Part shown: one piece after another, positions 1-10,046 of the stretch
How positions within the stretch are numbered: position 1 is the first letter of the stretch
Layout of the letters: every line of letters starts with the position of its first letter
Assembly: GCF_907164915.1 (NCBI RefSeq)
Contig: NC_061867.1
Coordinates: forward strand, 46,782,242-46,846,241
DNA length: 64,000 bases
DNA from: Impatiens glandulifera
Taxonomy: Eukaryota; Streptophyta; Magnoliopsida; Ericales; Balsaminaceae
Reading direction: 5' to 3'
The notes under the pieces: generated by a model
Told to the model about the DNA's origin: nothing
What the model saw: the letters and a program-made list of their open reading frames with translations, nothing else
Databases searched by the model: none
Position numbers and translations under genes: made by a program

Positions 1-1196
1 TCTATGATTAGTATTAATTTTCTCGCTCCACTTGTACAACTTGAATCTTTTTCCTCTGATAAAGGTATATTTGCTCTCTATGATCGACTTTCTTTCTCTT
101 TCATTTCTGAAGGATAGAAAGTAGAATCCGTGATTATTGATTTTGATCATCTCCCGACCATAGGATTCCCACTAACCCATCAGCGTTCTTTTAATCTCAA
201 CAAATGGTGCCTTCATGTTGCCCATAAAGTAACCAACTATGACAAACTCGCATGCCTTTACGCATTTTCTTCAATTTCTGGTGGGAGCTCAAACCGGTGC
301 GGATGATCAAGTGTAATTACCTTTGGGTATAAGGTGTCTATTTGGAATTTTCCCTTTTCTAGATTGTTCATGGCATTTTCATTCCACACCTTTCCTTCTT
401 TCCAGGTTTTGTTTGGGTTGCTCATGATTATATACACTTTTGTTTTATTACATTTCGAAATTTCCTTCATGGCGTCAACCGTCCACTTGATCACTTCATC
501 ATATTGGTCTTTGTTGAAGAGATTCCAATTCTTTAGATAGTGAATGTTGAACTGAGCATTCAACTGATCATTTCTTTCCTGGGGCATCGTAATCTTCTGT
601 TTATTAACTTGGAAAAATAGCTTCTTCATATGGTTTCTCAGTCTTGTCAAATTTTCTATTTCATTTTTACTTATTGACCACGTTAGACCAGCAGTAGGAT
701 CCTTGTTATCAACCTAAGTAAATTCTTTGTTAGGAATTGCAGCAGTAGGAGGAGTTGAAGAGATGACTGTTTCAGGGTTTATATCTTTCCTGACTTGTTT
801 GTTCTTTTCGGCCCATCTAACCTTTGTATTTCCCACAAAATCGTTGCCTTCAATTGTTCCAATCTTCTTTAGAATATCCCCTTCAGTGCTCTTCTCTCGT
901 GCACCAGTTTTTCTCTTTTGAATGCTATCAATTGGAATTTTAGGATCCAAATTAACGAGTGGAGAAAACGCACTCATTTTCAATATCTTAGGGTTAACCT
1001 CGGGTGTCACGGGTTCCTTGGGATTTACTTTAGTATTCTTCTTGGAACTTTAGTTATTTGTCTTCATGTTTTTCTTTTCTTTGATTTTCGATCCATTCTT
1101 AACCTTCTTAGCTATTTTAGAATTATTCGATCCTGTTATTTGATCGATCCTTTCAATTTCAACCCTTGTTTTGGAAGAACTATGCCCCTTTGTTTT
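1..1196 (-). pseudogene. LINE ORF1 fragment (DUF4283 region and N-terminal linker), copy A
   Basis: This is a degenerate minus-strand ORF1 of a plant L1-type LINE. It aligns to 34,746-35,920 of the longer LINE copy. The readable pieces are 258-650 (ends DHPHRFELPPEIEENA) and 714-1,010 (an N-terminal linker with KMSAFSPLVNLDPKIPIDS). The frame is broken between them. At about 1,196 the LINE match stops and AT-rich DNA equal to 40,337 onward begins, so about 4.4 kb present in copy B is missing here. The element continues leftward out of the window. No function is expected. Confidence 0.75.
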
Positions 1197-2027
1197 AGGT
1201 TAGATTATTTATATATTAGAAATGTTAGATACGTTAATTTGTTAGATTATAATTCTAATCCGAGTAAGTTTACTGAGTATAATTTAACCCAAGTGTAAAT
1301 TTTCCGATAAGCTGACGACATTTCTAAATCGTGACGTGCATCCGATAATTTTATTATCGTATTATTGAAAAAAAACTAAACATATATTCATTATTTCTTA
1401 CTTTCTCTAATTGTTATTTTTATTTGAACGTCAAACCTAATTTATTTTTATTAAAATATGCTCAAACTTTGAATTACATTGTATTTGCACAATTTTATTA
1501 ATTTACTACTAGTGATATTTAAGGGACCAAAAAGTTAGGAAGTGATAAATATATTACTTAGTTTGATATTTTAGGTTATTTTAACGTTTCTCTTATAATT
1601 GTTTTAAAATCAATTATCACATTAATATTATTTTAATCATTAAATTATTTAAATGATTTATTAAAATATCTAAATATTTTATTTTTATTAATTTTAAATT
1701 TTAAATTTTAAATACAAAAATTTATTTTAATAATTTATCTTTAATAAATCTCAACTAATCTTTACTTTAATCAAAATATTATATATTTGTATATATTTAA
1801 AAACTATTCAAAACCCAATATAAAACAAGCTCTTCAACATATTATACACATGTATATATCTGAAATTAGTAATTAGAATGTGTTTTAAAAAAATAATAAT
1901 AAATAAGTTATTATGCAACTAATAAAATTATTATTTTTTTTTTAATTTTAAAATGTAAAATTTTATTAATTTGGTTTTATATAATATTTTTATTGTATCT
2001 ATTTAAGACCTATCTATCTGTATATCA
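1197..2027. other. AT-rich noncoding tract, duplicated at 40,337-41,166
   Basis: No gene is seen. The sequence is extremely AT-rich with short runs of attttaaattttaaa type. It is nearly co-linear with copy B, which shows it is part of the duplicated unit rather than LINE sequence. Confidence 0.6.
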
Positions 2028-3006
2028 AGTTCTCGCACAACAATATATACATAATGCCGTTCATGAGATTTTTTAGGCCTTAGGCGAAAGCATGAAATTG
2101 GAGCCCTACGCATAAACTCAAGATTTTATTCCTTTCTAGGACCCTTTTCAATCAATAAATCTCTTGTTTTATTATCAAGATTATCCCATAGGATCATATA
2201 TATATACTAGGGCGTTATCCACGAGAGAGATAGAATGGTTGTTCGTTTGACTATCGTTTTCGGGAATGATATTTATTTCCTCCACATTCTCATCTACATT
2301 AACTATATTAATTTCTTCAGCATTTATCGCTTCAGTGGAGTCTAAATTTTCAGAAGCTTTTGTTCTTTTAACAAATTTGTCAAGCGCACCACTTTGAGAT
2401 TTAACAAATTGTTCTTCTAATTCATTCATTTTTCTTTTTTCATATCCAGACAAATATTTTTTCGGCGCCATCAAACAAGTAAACTATTTTCAAAGATCTT
2501 TACGGCTTAACCACACAATACACAATCTCTAAACAAAGCATAAAAATAAATAACAATCAAACCCTGATGTTGAATTTTCACTTTTAATGGTTAAACCTTA
2601 CCTCAAGGCTCAACCCAGCGAAACAGAGCCACCGTCGAAATTATTTTGTTGTCGGTTTCGTTGTCGGTTTCGTTATGAGTTTCGTTGTCGATGTAGGATA
2701 CAGAGACTGAGAGAGACAGATAGTGAGACAGACAGTAGGGTTTTCAATTTTTTGTTCTGATAGTGTTAGTTTGTTTCTCTATTTGGGCTATAGAGTCTTG
2801 GGCCAAAAAATCTAACATCATACAAAAAATTAAAGAATAAGAAACTAAAAATCCTTACTAATACCTAGTATCTATAAAAAAAATGGATCCCTTTTTGGTC
2901 CTAGGCCGTGGCCTAGGCTGCCTACCCCTTTTTGGCTTGTCAATTTAGTTCTTAAAAAAATTGTATCGATAAATTGTAATAAGTTAACGTTGTTGGTGCG
3001 AGAACT
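2028..3006 (-). mobile_element. Short TIR DNA element (hAT-like), copy A
   Basis: The ends are inverted repeats. The right end is TGTTGGTGCGAGAACT. The left end is its complement with one base missing (AGTTCTCGCAC-AACA). The copy B version has a perfect 16-bp pair. Inside, near both ends, are GC-richer blocks with ccta/tagg words, and a minus-strand exon like the N-terminus of hAT/ZMYM1-type transposases. No 8-bp target duplication could be recognised outside the repeats, so the true element ends could be slightly different. It is nonautonomous: there is no catalytic or dimerisation region. Confidence 0.55.
2181..2474 (-). pseudogene. hAT/ZMYM1-like transposase N-terminal exon, frameshifted
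   Basis: The 97-residue reading frame begins MMAPKKYLSGYEKRK and contains QSGALDKFVKRTK, a lysine-rich start followed by a GALDKFV box. This is typical of the N-terminus of plant proteins annotated as zinc finger MYM-type 1-like or TTF-type hAT transposases. Compared with the copy B frame (41,270-41,623), a 5-bp deletion near 2,190 changes the end from the YDP-NWDNLDNKTRD block to an early stop. A promoter-like region rich in gagaca and tgagac words lies upstream at about 2,680-2,760. The family call is from recalled motifs, not a search. Confidence 0.5.
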
Positions 3007-3098
3007 CGAGAGTTTGTGATTAAACAATATCTATATTTATTTTTATTTATCAATAAAAAGGATTTAATCAGCAGAACATTGAATCAAAATAATATAAT

Positions 3099-5733
3099 TT
3101 AAGGACAGATTCCAGAATAACCGGGTCCTCCGTAAAATATAGAATTACCAAAAACAAGTGCACCATAACATGGACTAGCTGTCATAAAAACTTCATGCAA
3201 TTCTTCAACTGGATTTCTGTATTGGTCATAAACTTTAATTTCAGATACAGTACTTGTTCCATTTTCATGGGCATATAGTCCATTTCCCATTTGAGTAGTT
3301 GTGTGGTGACCTTCATTTTCCTTATTAAGAATCTCTCCACCAAAATCCACTCTATCAGCATATTCACTCAATGAAGTGAAGAGATTCTTAGGAAAATATC
3401 CTATGATAATACCATTTACATATAGCCACCAGTGTCCATCCTCACCATAATCCTGTAAAAAAATTTTGTTCAAACATAATAAATATATTGGGCCGCAACC
3501 CATCAGTCAATCTTCTGGTTTTGATTTGCAATTAAATACAGTTTTATTTTTTCAATTATAATTTAAATTGAAATGGCCCAATAATTATTAATTAAGGCTC
3601 CCATTTGAGACATTTTAACTTTTTTTTCAAATGAATAAAATATTAGAGTTGTTTTTGTTATAACTTAATAAATTAATTATTAAAAGTTTATAATACGTTT
3701 GAATGGTTTCAAAATACTAGTTAGATTTACCTTATAGACCATAATTGTTAGGAAAGTTAATTGCCCTCCAAGAGTGGAAGGAGAAATGGGTTGACCAAGT
3801 TGAATGCTGAAATCAATTTGTACAAATCCAGCGCAATCATGGTCATAACAACCTGTAGTATTGTAACCATCTCTCTGTATAAACAATAAACCAGTTCTAT
3901 CAATTTAACGAATATTTGGTTAAATTGATTAATCCTAACATACACACCCACTTAAGGCTTGTTCGGATTCAAATTTTTTAAATAACTGTATTATATAAAA
4001 CGTAATGATCGGTGATAATGTTAAAGATATTAGAAATTTTTGGTAAAAAATTTAGGAGTATTAATATATAATGATAAAATAAATAAAAATATTATTTAAA
4101 ATATATGGTATTTTAGTATTTTTTTTTTTTTGAGAACGCTGGGTTCCGCTACTCCGATGGAGTGCGACTAATCCCCGCGGGTTAAGTACATAGCCCACAA
4201 ACATACTTAACCAATTAACCAGGCGCAGAACATGCCGCCTGACGGGCTCGAACCCAGGACCTCATGGAGGCCTGGGGGATATCTACCTCTTGTTACCACT
4301 AGACTTAAATAATGTTATTTAGAGAGAAGTAGTGAAATAATATTTAATTATGTTAAATTATTTTAAATAATTCTATAAAAAAATGTCTTACTTACTGTCC
4401 AAAATATGAATAATCTTGGTTGATCATCACCATATTTTATTGGATAAACCTGGGGTAGTATCAACAACAACAAAAATAAAACTGGTTAATTTCTTTACTA
4501 TAATTTCTAAATTCTCACGTTGAAACATTTTTATACTTACTATCCATCCGACTTCAATGGTATTTGTGTTTGAACCATTTCCCGAAGTAATCCATATTTG
4601 AGCTAAACTAAATTCATTATGCTCGACTTCAGGTTTCCATACCGTAAACGTTGCACTTGCTCCAAATAAGCGACCATAATTTTGGACTACAGCATACTTT
4701 AATGAACAATAGAAAGAATGATATAAAATATCAACATATATAATATTAATATTTTTTTTCTAAAGTGCAATTATTGTAGGTTGGTAATAATCTTTATACT
4801 ATAAAAAAAATTAAATATATATCGCTTAATTTTGAAGTTATATTTTGTATTGATAATGCTATTAGGTTTAAATGCTTTATTAAATGAAAGTTGAGTTGAG
4901 TTCTTTGATTACCTCGTGCACCTCTTCGTATGGGTTTAAAAATAAGCTACTATTGAAATGAGGCGAAGGGTGTTTGCGAGTGATAGAATTTGTACTCCTT
5001 CTAATGGGAACAGTTCCTTCTGGGCATTTTCCGTATTTTTGCCATTCTTGAGATATTTGTCCATTGGATGTTGATTCCATTTTGATTTCGATGGGGTAAG
5101 AGCTATGTTCCGTCTAGTTGAATTTGAATTATCAAACATTTGTATAAGATTAATTTGTTTTTCTTTTTCCTAGTATATATATTAATGCATTATAGTATTT
5201 TACTAGATCGGGAACTCAAACTATGTTTGAAAGAAAGAATTAAATATTTCATATGAATATTGAATAGATGAAATATTGTTCTAAAATATATCTTAATATA
5301 TATTAACAAATTTATTAACATTTTTTCCGTTCAAACCGAACTTCACTACATTTCTAAATGTTTTAAAATAAAATTGACAAATTCAATCAATAAAACAAAA
5401 TTAATAATACCTTTAAATCTTTAGTATTATCAACTATAGGACCATGGTTGGATGCAAGTTGATTATTCATGTTAACACAATCAATCACATCATCACCCTA
5501 CAAAATAAATGATATAAGAAAATATAATAAAGATGATAAATAATCCATATATACATTGAATTTAGAATTGGACAAGAATTATAATGACCCACTATGGTTT
5601 GAACAGTGTCCTGGTCCTTTAAACCCTTTGAACTCTTTGTTGTCCCAGAAACATAGTATATAAATTGCCATGTTATCAAGGTTACTAGAAATATTGAAAA
5701 AACAATATTAATATTATGTTTCTTGAGAGCCAT
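3099..5733 (-). CDS. Neprosin-family glutamic peptidase, copy A (seven exons, exon 1 donor damaged)
   Basis: Exons on the minus strand are about 5,590-5,733, 5,411-5,497, 4,913-5,113, 4,541-4,696, 4,396-4,449, 3,731-3,874 and 3,099-3,452. Exons 2 to 7 join in phase with GT-AG borders and give 331 codons before the stop. Exon 1 encodes a membrane-inserting signal (VFSIFLVTLITWQFIYYVSG). Exons 2 and 3 hold the activation peptide (GDDVIDCVN; EWQKYGKCPEGTVPIRRS). Exons 4 to 7 hold the neprosin domain, with NTIEVGW and DFGGEIL likely carrying the catalytic glutamate pair, GCYDHDCAGF, and the C-terminal YGGPGYSGICP. The family consists of secreted prolyl-cleaving or related plant peptidases. Where copy B has GT after exon 1, copy A has GG (5,588-5,589). 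The nearest GT, one base on, would put a stop at once in exon 2. The gene may therefore be a pseudogene, or may use another first exon. Confidence 0.8.
4119..4302 (-). mobile_element. tRNA-derived SINE in neprosin intron 5 (copy A only)
   Basis: On the minus strand this GC-rich insert starts near ctagtggtaacaagaggtag, has a Pol III B-box-like gggttcgagcc, and ends in a poly-A (poly-T on plus at about 4,119-4,131). The same intron of copy B (near 43,290) lacks it entirely and runs straight from agtatttt to gacttaaataatg. It was thus inserted after the duplication or lost cleanly from B. The exact target duplication is blurred by the poly-T. Confidence 0.82.
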
Positions 5734-5772
5734 TAAAGAGTTTATATTAAAAATGGTTTCTTAAGTTCCTTA

Positions 5773-5786
5773 CTATTTAAATATAG
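5773..5786 (-). promoter_or_regulatory. Candidate TATA box of neprosin copy A
   Basis: On the minus strand CTATATTTAAATAG lies about 40 to 53 nt upstream of the ATG at 5,733 and is identical in copy B. Position and sequence suit a plant TATA box, but the surrounding DNA is so AT-rich that chance matches are common. Confidence 0.35.
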
Positions 5787-5789
5787 ATT

Positions 5790-6593
5790 GATTAAACAAT
5801 AACTAGACATTATAATAACATCTTTCTTTTACTTTTGAATTTTTTTTTCTAATTCTTGAAATATTTTCTCTTTTATGACCTGTTTTAAAAGAAAGTTTTG
5901 ATAGCCCAATTGTTATTTGTAGTTCAACTTTGTGTATTTTTTTAAATGAGTCATAAACTTTAAATTTATATATATGTGCCTCAAATTATTATAATTTTTT
6001 TATCATACAATTTTTATATCTTTATAATAATCTTGAATGAATAAATAATGATTATATATATGATATAATTATTTTAAAAAAAAATTATCGTATTTTTTTA
6101 ACAATATAATTGTTTAAATGTTATAGATGTTATTTTATATTATTTGTAATGACAATCGTTCTAATTATTTAGCAGAGATTCTTTTATTATAGTTTGATTT
6201 GATTTTCTTAATCCATTATTATTATGAAATAAAAATATATTGTACTTATCTGGAAGAGTGATTGATATTTTAATTTTTTATAATTAATTATTTATTAAAA
6301 AAAATTGATCAACAATAATTAATTTAATATGATATAGTAAATTTAAATATACTATAACATATGTATTTAATTAATAAAAATTATCCCATAATATTTTATG
6401 CATTTCAATTATATAGTTTTTCATTCAAAGGTATCAAAACCTTCATTTTACAATTAATTCTTATCGGTAAACTCATTTCTAATAGTCTTTTCTTTTATTT
6501 ATGGTTAATAATAGTCATTTTGTATAATCGATTTTATTAAATTAATGATTAAAATTTCAATACATAACCTATTAATTAAACAAAATCTGACCA

Positions 6594-6643
<50 letters not shown>

Positions 6644-6710
6644 AATTAATTAAATTAGACAAAAATGTATACAAGTTGTTTATTTTTTACCCAAATAGAT
6701 AATAAATAAA
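5790..6710. other. AT-rich intergenic tract
   Basis: No gene is seen between the neprosin promoter and the next LINE derivative. It holds a TA microsatellite at 6,599-6,638. The tract is co-linear with 44,790-45,798, where copy B has an extra insertion of about 80 bp near 45,010-45,090. Confidence 0.6.
6599..6638. repeat. (TA)n microsatellite
   Basis: This is an uninterrupted TA run of about 40 bp, with a counterpart at about 45,686-45,723 that is interrupted by a tt. Confidence 0.9.
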
Positions 6711-6949
6711 TTTTTATTTTATTTTTGAAAAACAGCTTAACGTTATTTCATTAAAAATCTCAAAAGTGGGAGAGGGTCAAAATTAAAGTTAGGCAATCTC
6801 TATCTTTGATTAAAAGATGACAAACAACGACCTAGAGTATCTTATTGGAAATATCAAACACACAAAAATTATAGTAAAAAACAACAAAAGCATACAAGGC
6901 CTACAGTTTTAAAATTCTGAATCTAGTGTGAACTTCCTTTTTGACTACG

Positions 6950-8748
6950 CTTACTCTGCTTTAGAATCCCAATTTGCATTCCTCAAAACCCAATTTGCAT
7001 TCCTCGAATTCTAGCAATTATATTTATGTCGCATCCTCACTTATTTGACTCTAGGTTTTACTATCACAGATCAAACTATTGCATATGATGATGTTTATTT
7101 TTGAGTTGCACATTTAATGTCTTTAACTTTGCCTGAGTTGTTTCGATCTACTTTTATAGTCTCCTATTCACTTTCCTCCACTGCTTTTCTATCACTTCCA
7201 TCTGCTAATTTTCCATTTCTTTCATCCTCCTGATTCTTCACATTTTTCTTCCTCTAATTCTTTTTCATTTTCACCCTCTATTTCTTCTTCTTTATCTGAT
7301 TCTTTATCTTCTCCTTCCTCTAATTTTTCATCTTCTCCTTCTTTTGAATCTCAACATTTTCATCATCTTCTTATTCATCTTTAGTTTCCTCTAGATGTTT
7401 TCCAGTTCAGGATTCTTCAATTTTATTTTCCTAAACTTTCTCATTCTGCTCCTGAACTTTTAGGCTATAATTGTGTTGCTGAACTTTCAAGATCTTATGT
7501 TGTTCTTCAATTGTTTTTTCACATTGATTACTCACATGTTCAAAAGTATTGCAGAATGCACATCTGTTTGGCCTCCATTCATATGAAATATCCATGATTG
7601 TGGGCTTACCTCTTCTGTCAATAACTGTCATTTTTTTGTTAGAGTACTTCTAGGGTGCACTTCAATGTTTATCATAACATATGTGATGTGTTCTCTTTCT
7701 TCCGTGATTGAGTCCATATACAATGGTTTTCCTAATAGACTAGCAAAATGACTAAATGCTTCTGCATTGTACATATGAGCCAAAATGTTCCTTAGTTTGA
7801 ACCAAATTTGAGTTGTTTCTTTCGGTTTTCTACGTAGGTTCAATCCTTCAGACCATCTTTCCGGCTTCATGAAGTTTGACCCAACATAAGTATGTCCCAA
7901 CTCCAGAATATTCTCCAAATTTGTTCCCTTCTTGAACTTTAGGAAATAAGATCATTGATATTTGCAGATACATTTTCCAGTCCAATATTCTCTCATTACT
8001 TTAGCAATACATCCTTAGTGACCAAGAAAGATACACGATTTTTTCCTATATAGTTACCAACAACTACATATTCCCAGTCTTTAATGCATTTCTCTTCAAC
8101 TTCAAGGGATAATTTAAACTCAAAAGGAGATTTGAGAATCTCAACCTTTGGTTTAAAATCCCCCAAGTAAATTTTGCCTTTATATTGTACCTGAGTTTCA
8201 ACTTTCTGTTCAGTGTTTTTCTTCCAAACTTCATTTACTTTCCAACTGGAGTTACTTCTGATAGTGTAATTATTGGTGTTTGGGCACTTCATTAGCTCCC
8301 GCATTGTCTCTACACACCAACTAACTATCTTATCATATTCTTCTTTTTTAAGTAAATTCCAGTTCTAAAGGTATTGAATATTAAGTTGGGCTATAAACTG
8401 TTGAGTTTTTTCCATGCTAAAAACAATCTCTTCTTTCTTCGCATGAAATAGCAATTTCGAAATTTGATTATTTAGTCCGTAGAGATTAGCCCTTTTATTA
8501 TATTCAACCCTCCATTTTCCATCTTTGTTGACTTCTGCCTGAATACTTTATGTCATTTTAGTTTTTTTCTGAGAATTTTCTTTATTTTCCTTCTGTTCTA
8601 TTTCAGCATTATCAGAACTCTATTTCTGCTCTATTTCAACATTCTCAGAACTCTATTTCTGCTTTGTTACAACCATCACTTTCTTTCTTGTATCAATTTC
8701 CCCGAATTCTTTTACTTTTTTTGCCTTATTTTTGTTCTTTTTCCCCAT
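6950..8748 (-). pseudogene. LINE ORF1 protein (DUF4283 + CCHC knuckle), degenerate
   Basis: This is an RNA-binding ORF1 of the plant L1 type, which normally coats LINE RNA. The readable blocks are 7,996-8,304 (WKVNEVWKKN, GKIYLGDFKPKVEIL and EYVVVGNYIGKNRVSF), 7,628-7,918 (LGHTYVGSNFMK, IWFKLRNILAHMYNAEA and GKPLYMD, the DUF4283 core) and 7,431-7,631. The last block has an intact CCHC knuckle, C-AF-C-NTFE-H-VSNQ-C. The C-terminal part is rich in Glu/Lys and Ser and ends with a basic stretch containing NANW repeats. Several stops and frame changes mean it no longer makes a full protein. Confidence 0.68.
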
Positions 8749-8960
8749 TGTTGAAGAGAATAACAAAGTAATAGAGAAGAGTAAATGCAGAAACATGCAA
8801 TTCAGAAACCCTAAAGATTTAACGACTAAATCGCTCCGAAATACAACCTTCCAAAAATACCCAAGATTAGAGAACTAATCGACGCTCACAACTAGGAAAC
8901 AAGTGTCTAGAAAAATATCGATGCTATTCTAATAGTTTTAGGGTTAGCGTCACTAACTTC

Positions 8961-9052
8961 GTGAATCGTGCCGTTCGTGCCGATCGTGTTGTTTGTGCCG
9001 ATCATGCTGTTTGTGCTGATCGTGTCGACCGTGCCAATCGTGCTGATTGTGT
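8961..9052 (-). repeat. 9-bp tandem array (GTGCCGATC type) in LINE 5' leader
   Basis: On the plus strand about ten 9-bp units read gtgccgttc, gtgccgatc, gtgttgttt, gtgccgatc, atgctgttt, gtgctgatc, gtgtcgacc, gtgccaatc, gtgctgatt. The array sits 200 to 300 bp upstream of the ORF1 start. The same unit recurs at the 5' side of each other LINE with a visible 5' end in the window. Confidence 0.8.
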
Positions 9053-9174
9053 TTCAATCGACGAGCGACGTTTCTTGCTTTTGAATCTCCAAAGCTTTTC
9101 TCTTCCTTTTTATAGGTGGGGAGGGTTTGGGTTCTGATAATAAATAAACTTAATAATTGATAATTAAGAATATT

Positions 9175-9755
9175 TTTGGGGAGGAAAACGACTTAGCGTC
9201 ATTTTATTAAAAATTCCAAAAAATGGGAAAAAAAACTACGAGTTTAAGAGATCATTCTAGACAGACCTAGAATGATTTTAAAGTTGTATCATTCTGAATA
9301 AAAACAAAAACGTAAATGAACTATCTGATTACAATGTTTTCGTTCCTAATGATTTTAGTAAACGGTAAATTCCAATTCTTGCTAATATTCCAAATATACT
9401 CCTTACTTGGAACTTTTCTCCACGTTCCCGCAAGTACGCCACAATCCGAGACTATGTCTCTCTATAATTCTTCAACACTTCTGCGGGTTCTACCATAGAC
9501 TCTCCATTACGTTCCTGCCAAATGTTGTAAATTACTGCTCTAAAGCCGCACTTGAATACGCTTGTTGTGAATCTGTTTCTCCTTTGGAAACTTATCAGCT
9601 TCAGACTTTTAGAAAATTTGTCCCAAATTTCTAATACTATACTGCAACTCCCAAACAAGTGATCAATGGTTTCTTCACTTCCGTTGCATAGAAGACAACT
9701 CATGTCCGGGATGCTCATATATACTTGTTAATACAGTCACGAGTGCTGAGTCTTT
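9175..9755 (-). mobile_element. 5'-truncated LINE 3' end (zf-RVT), copy A
   Basis: The minus-strand fragment ends with the shared LINE 3' sequence (tttattaaaaattcc and aacgacttagcgtc on plus). It encodes the C-terminal reverse-transcriptase zinc-binding domain at 9,452-9,718 (CLLCNGSEETIDHLFGSCS). The copy B version runs on to 49,230. Here the match stops at 9,755 at the word gctgagtctttc and jumps to sequence equal to 50,563, so about 1.7 kb was deleted in A relative to B. Confidence 0.8.
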
Positions 9756-9829
9756 CAAGGTCGCGGTTTCATTTGTTGTGGTCGCGGTTGCTATTCGCTT
9801 AGAATCGTTTGTCAAATTAAGAATGTGCG

Positions 9830-9897
9830 CACGAGCACGAATCACGATCGACACGATCAACATGATCAACACAATCGGCACGAACGACACGGTATCG
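9830..9897 (+). repeat. 9-bp tandem array in LINE 5' leader (plus element)
   Basis: The units read gatcgacac, gatcaacat, gatcaacac, aatcggcac and gaacgacac, the complement of the GTGCCGATC unit of the other LINE 5' ends. The plus-strand element therefore carries the array in the same orientation relative to its transcript as the minus elements. Confidence 0.75.
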
Positions 9898-10046
9898 ACT
9901 CTAATAACTAGATTGGTCATTCATCTACAAAGCTTGGTTGTAAGGTTAGAGTTTCTAGTTTTCCATATTTTGTAATAATTAGGGTTTCTAGTGTACCTTA
10001 TTCTGTTATTGCTCCATTTTGTTGTTGTGTTCTGTTATTCATCAAA

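Larger units (their letters stand above)
6711..9150 (-). mobile_element. ORF1-only LINE derivative (minus strand), copy A
   Basis: Reading on the minus strand: a 5' leader with a 9-bp tandem array (8,961-9,052), the ORF1 start MGKKNKNK at 8,748, DUF4283-like and CCHC regions, a lysine/glutamate-rich linker, and a basic tail near 6,950-7,050. A LINE-type 3' end follows (gaccctctcccacttttgag on minus, then ttaatgaaat) with a terminal A-rich tract, poly-T on plus at about 6,711-6,726. There is no endonuclease or reverse transcriptase between ORF1 and the 3' end. Copy B (45,799-48,235) has the same plan. Confidence 0.72.

Noticed and set aside
918..1298. 126-codon plus-strand open frame
   Set aside because: It lies antisense to the LINE ORF1 fragment and crosses its deletion junction. 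There is no domain, and composition follows the opposite strand.
9675..9975. Overlapping frames on both strands around the 9-bp array
   Set aside because: Both arise from the repetitive array, and the DTINMINTIG-type peptides are artefacts.
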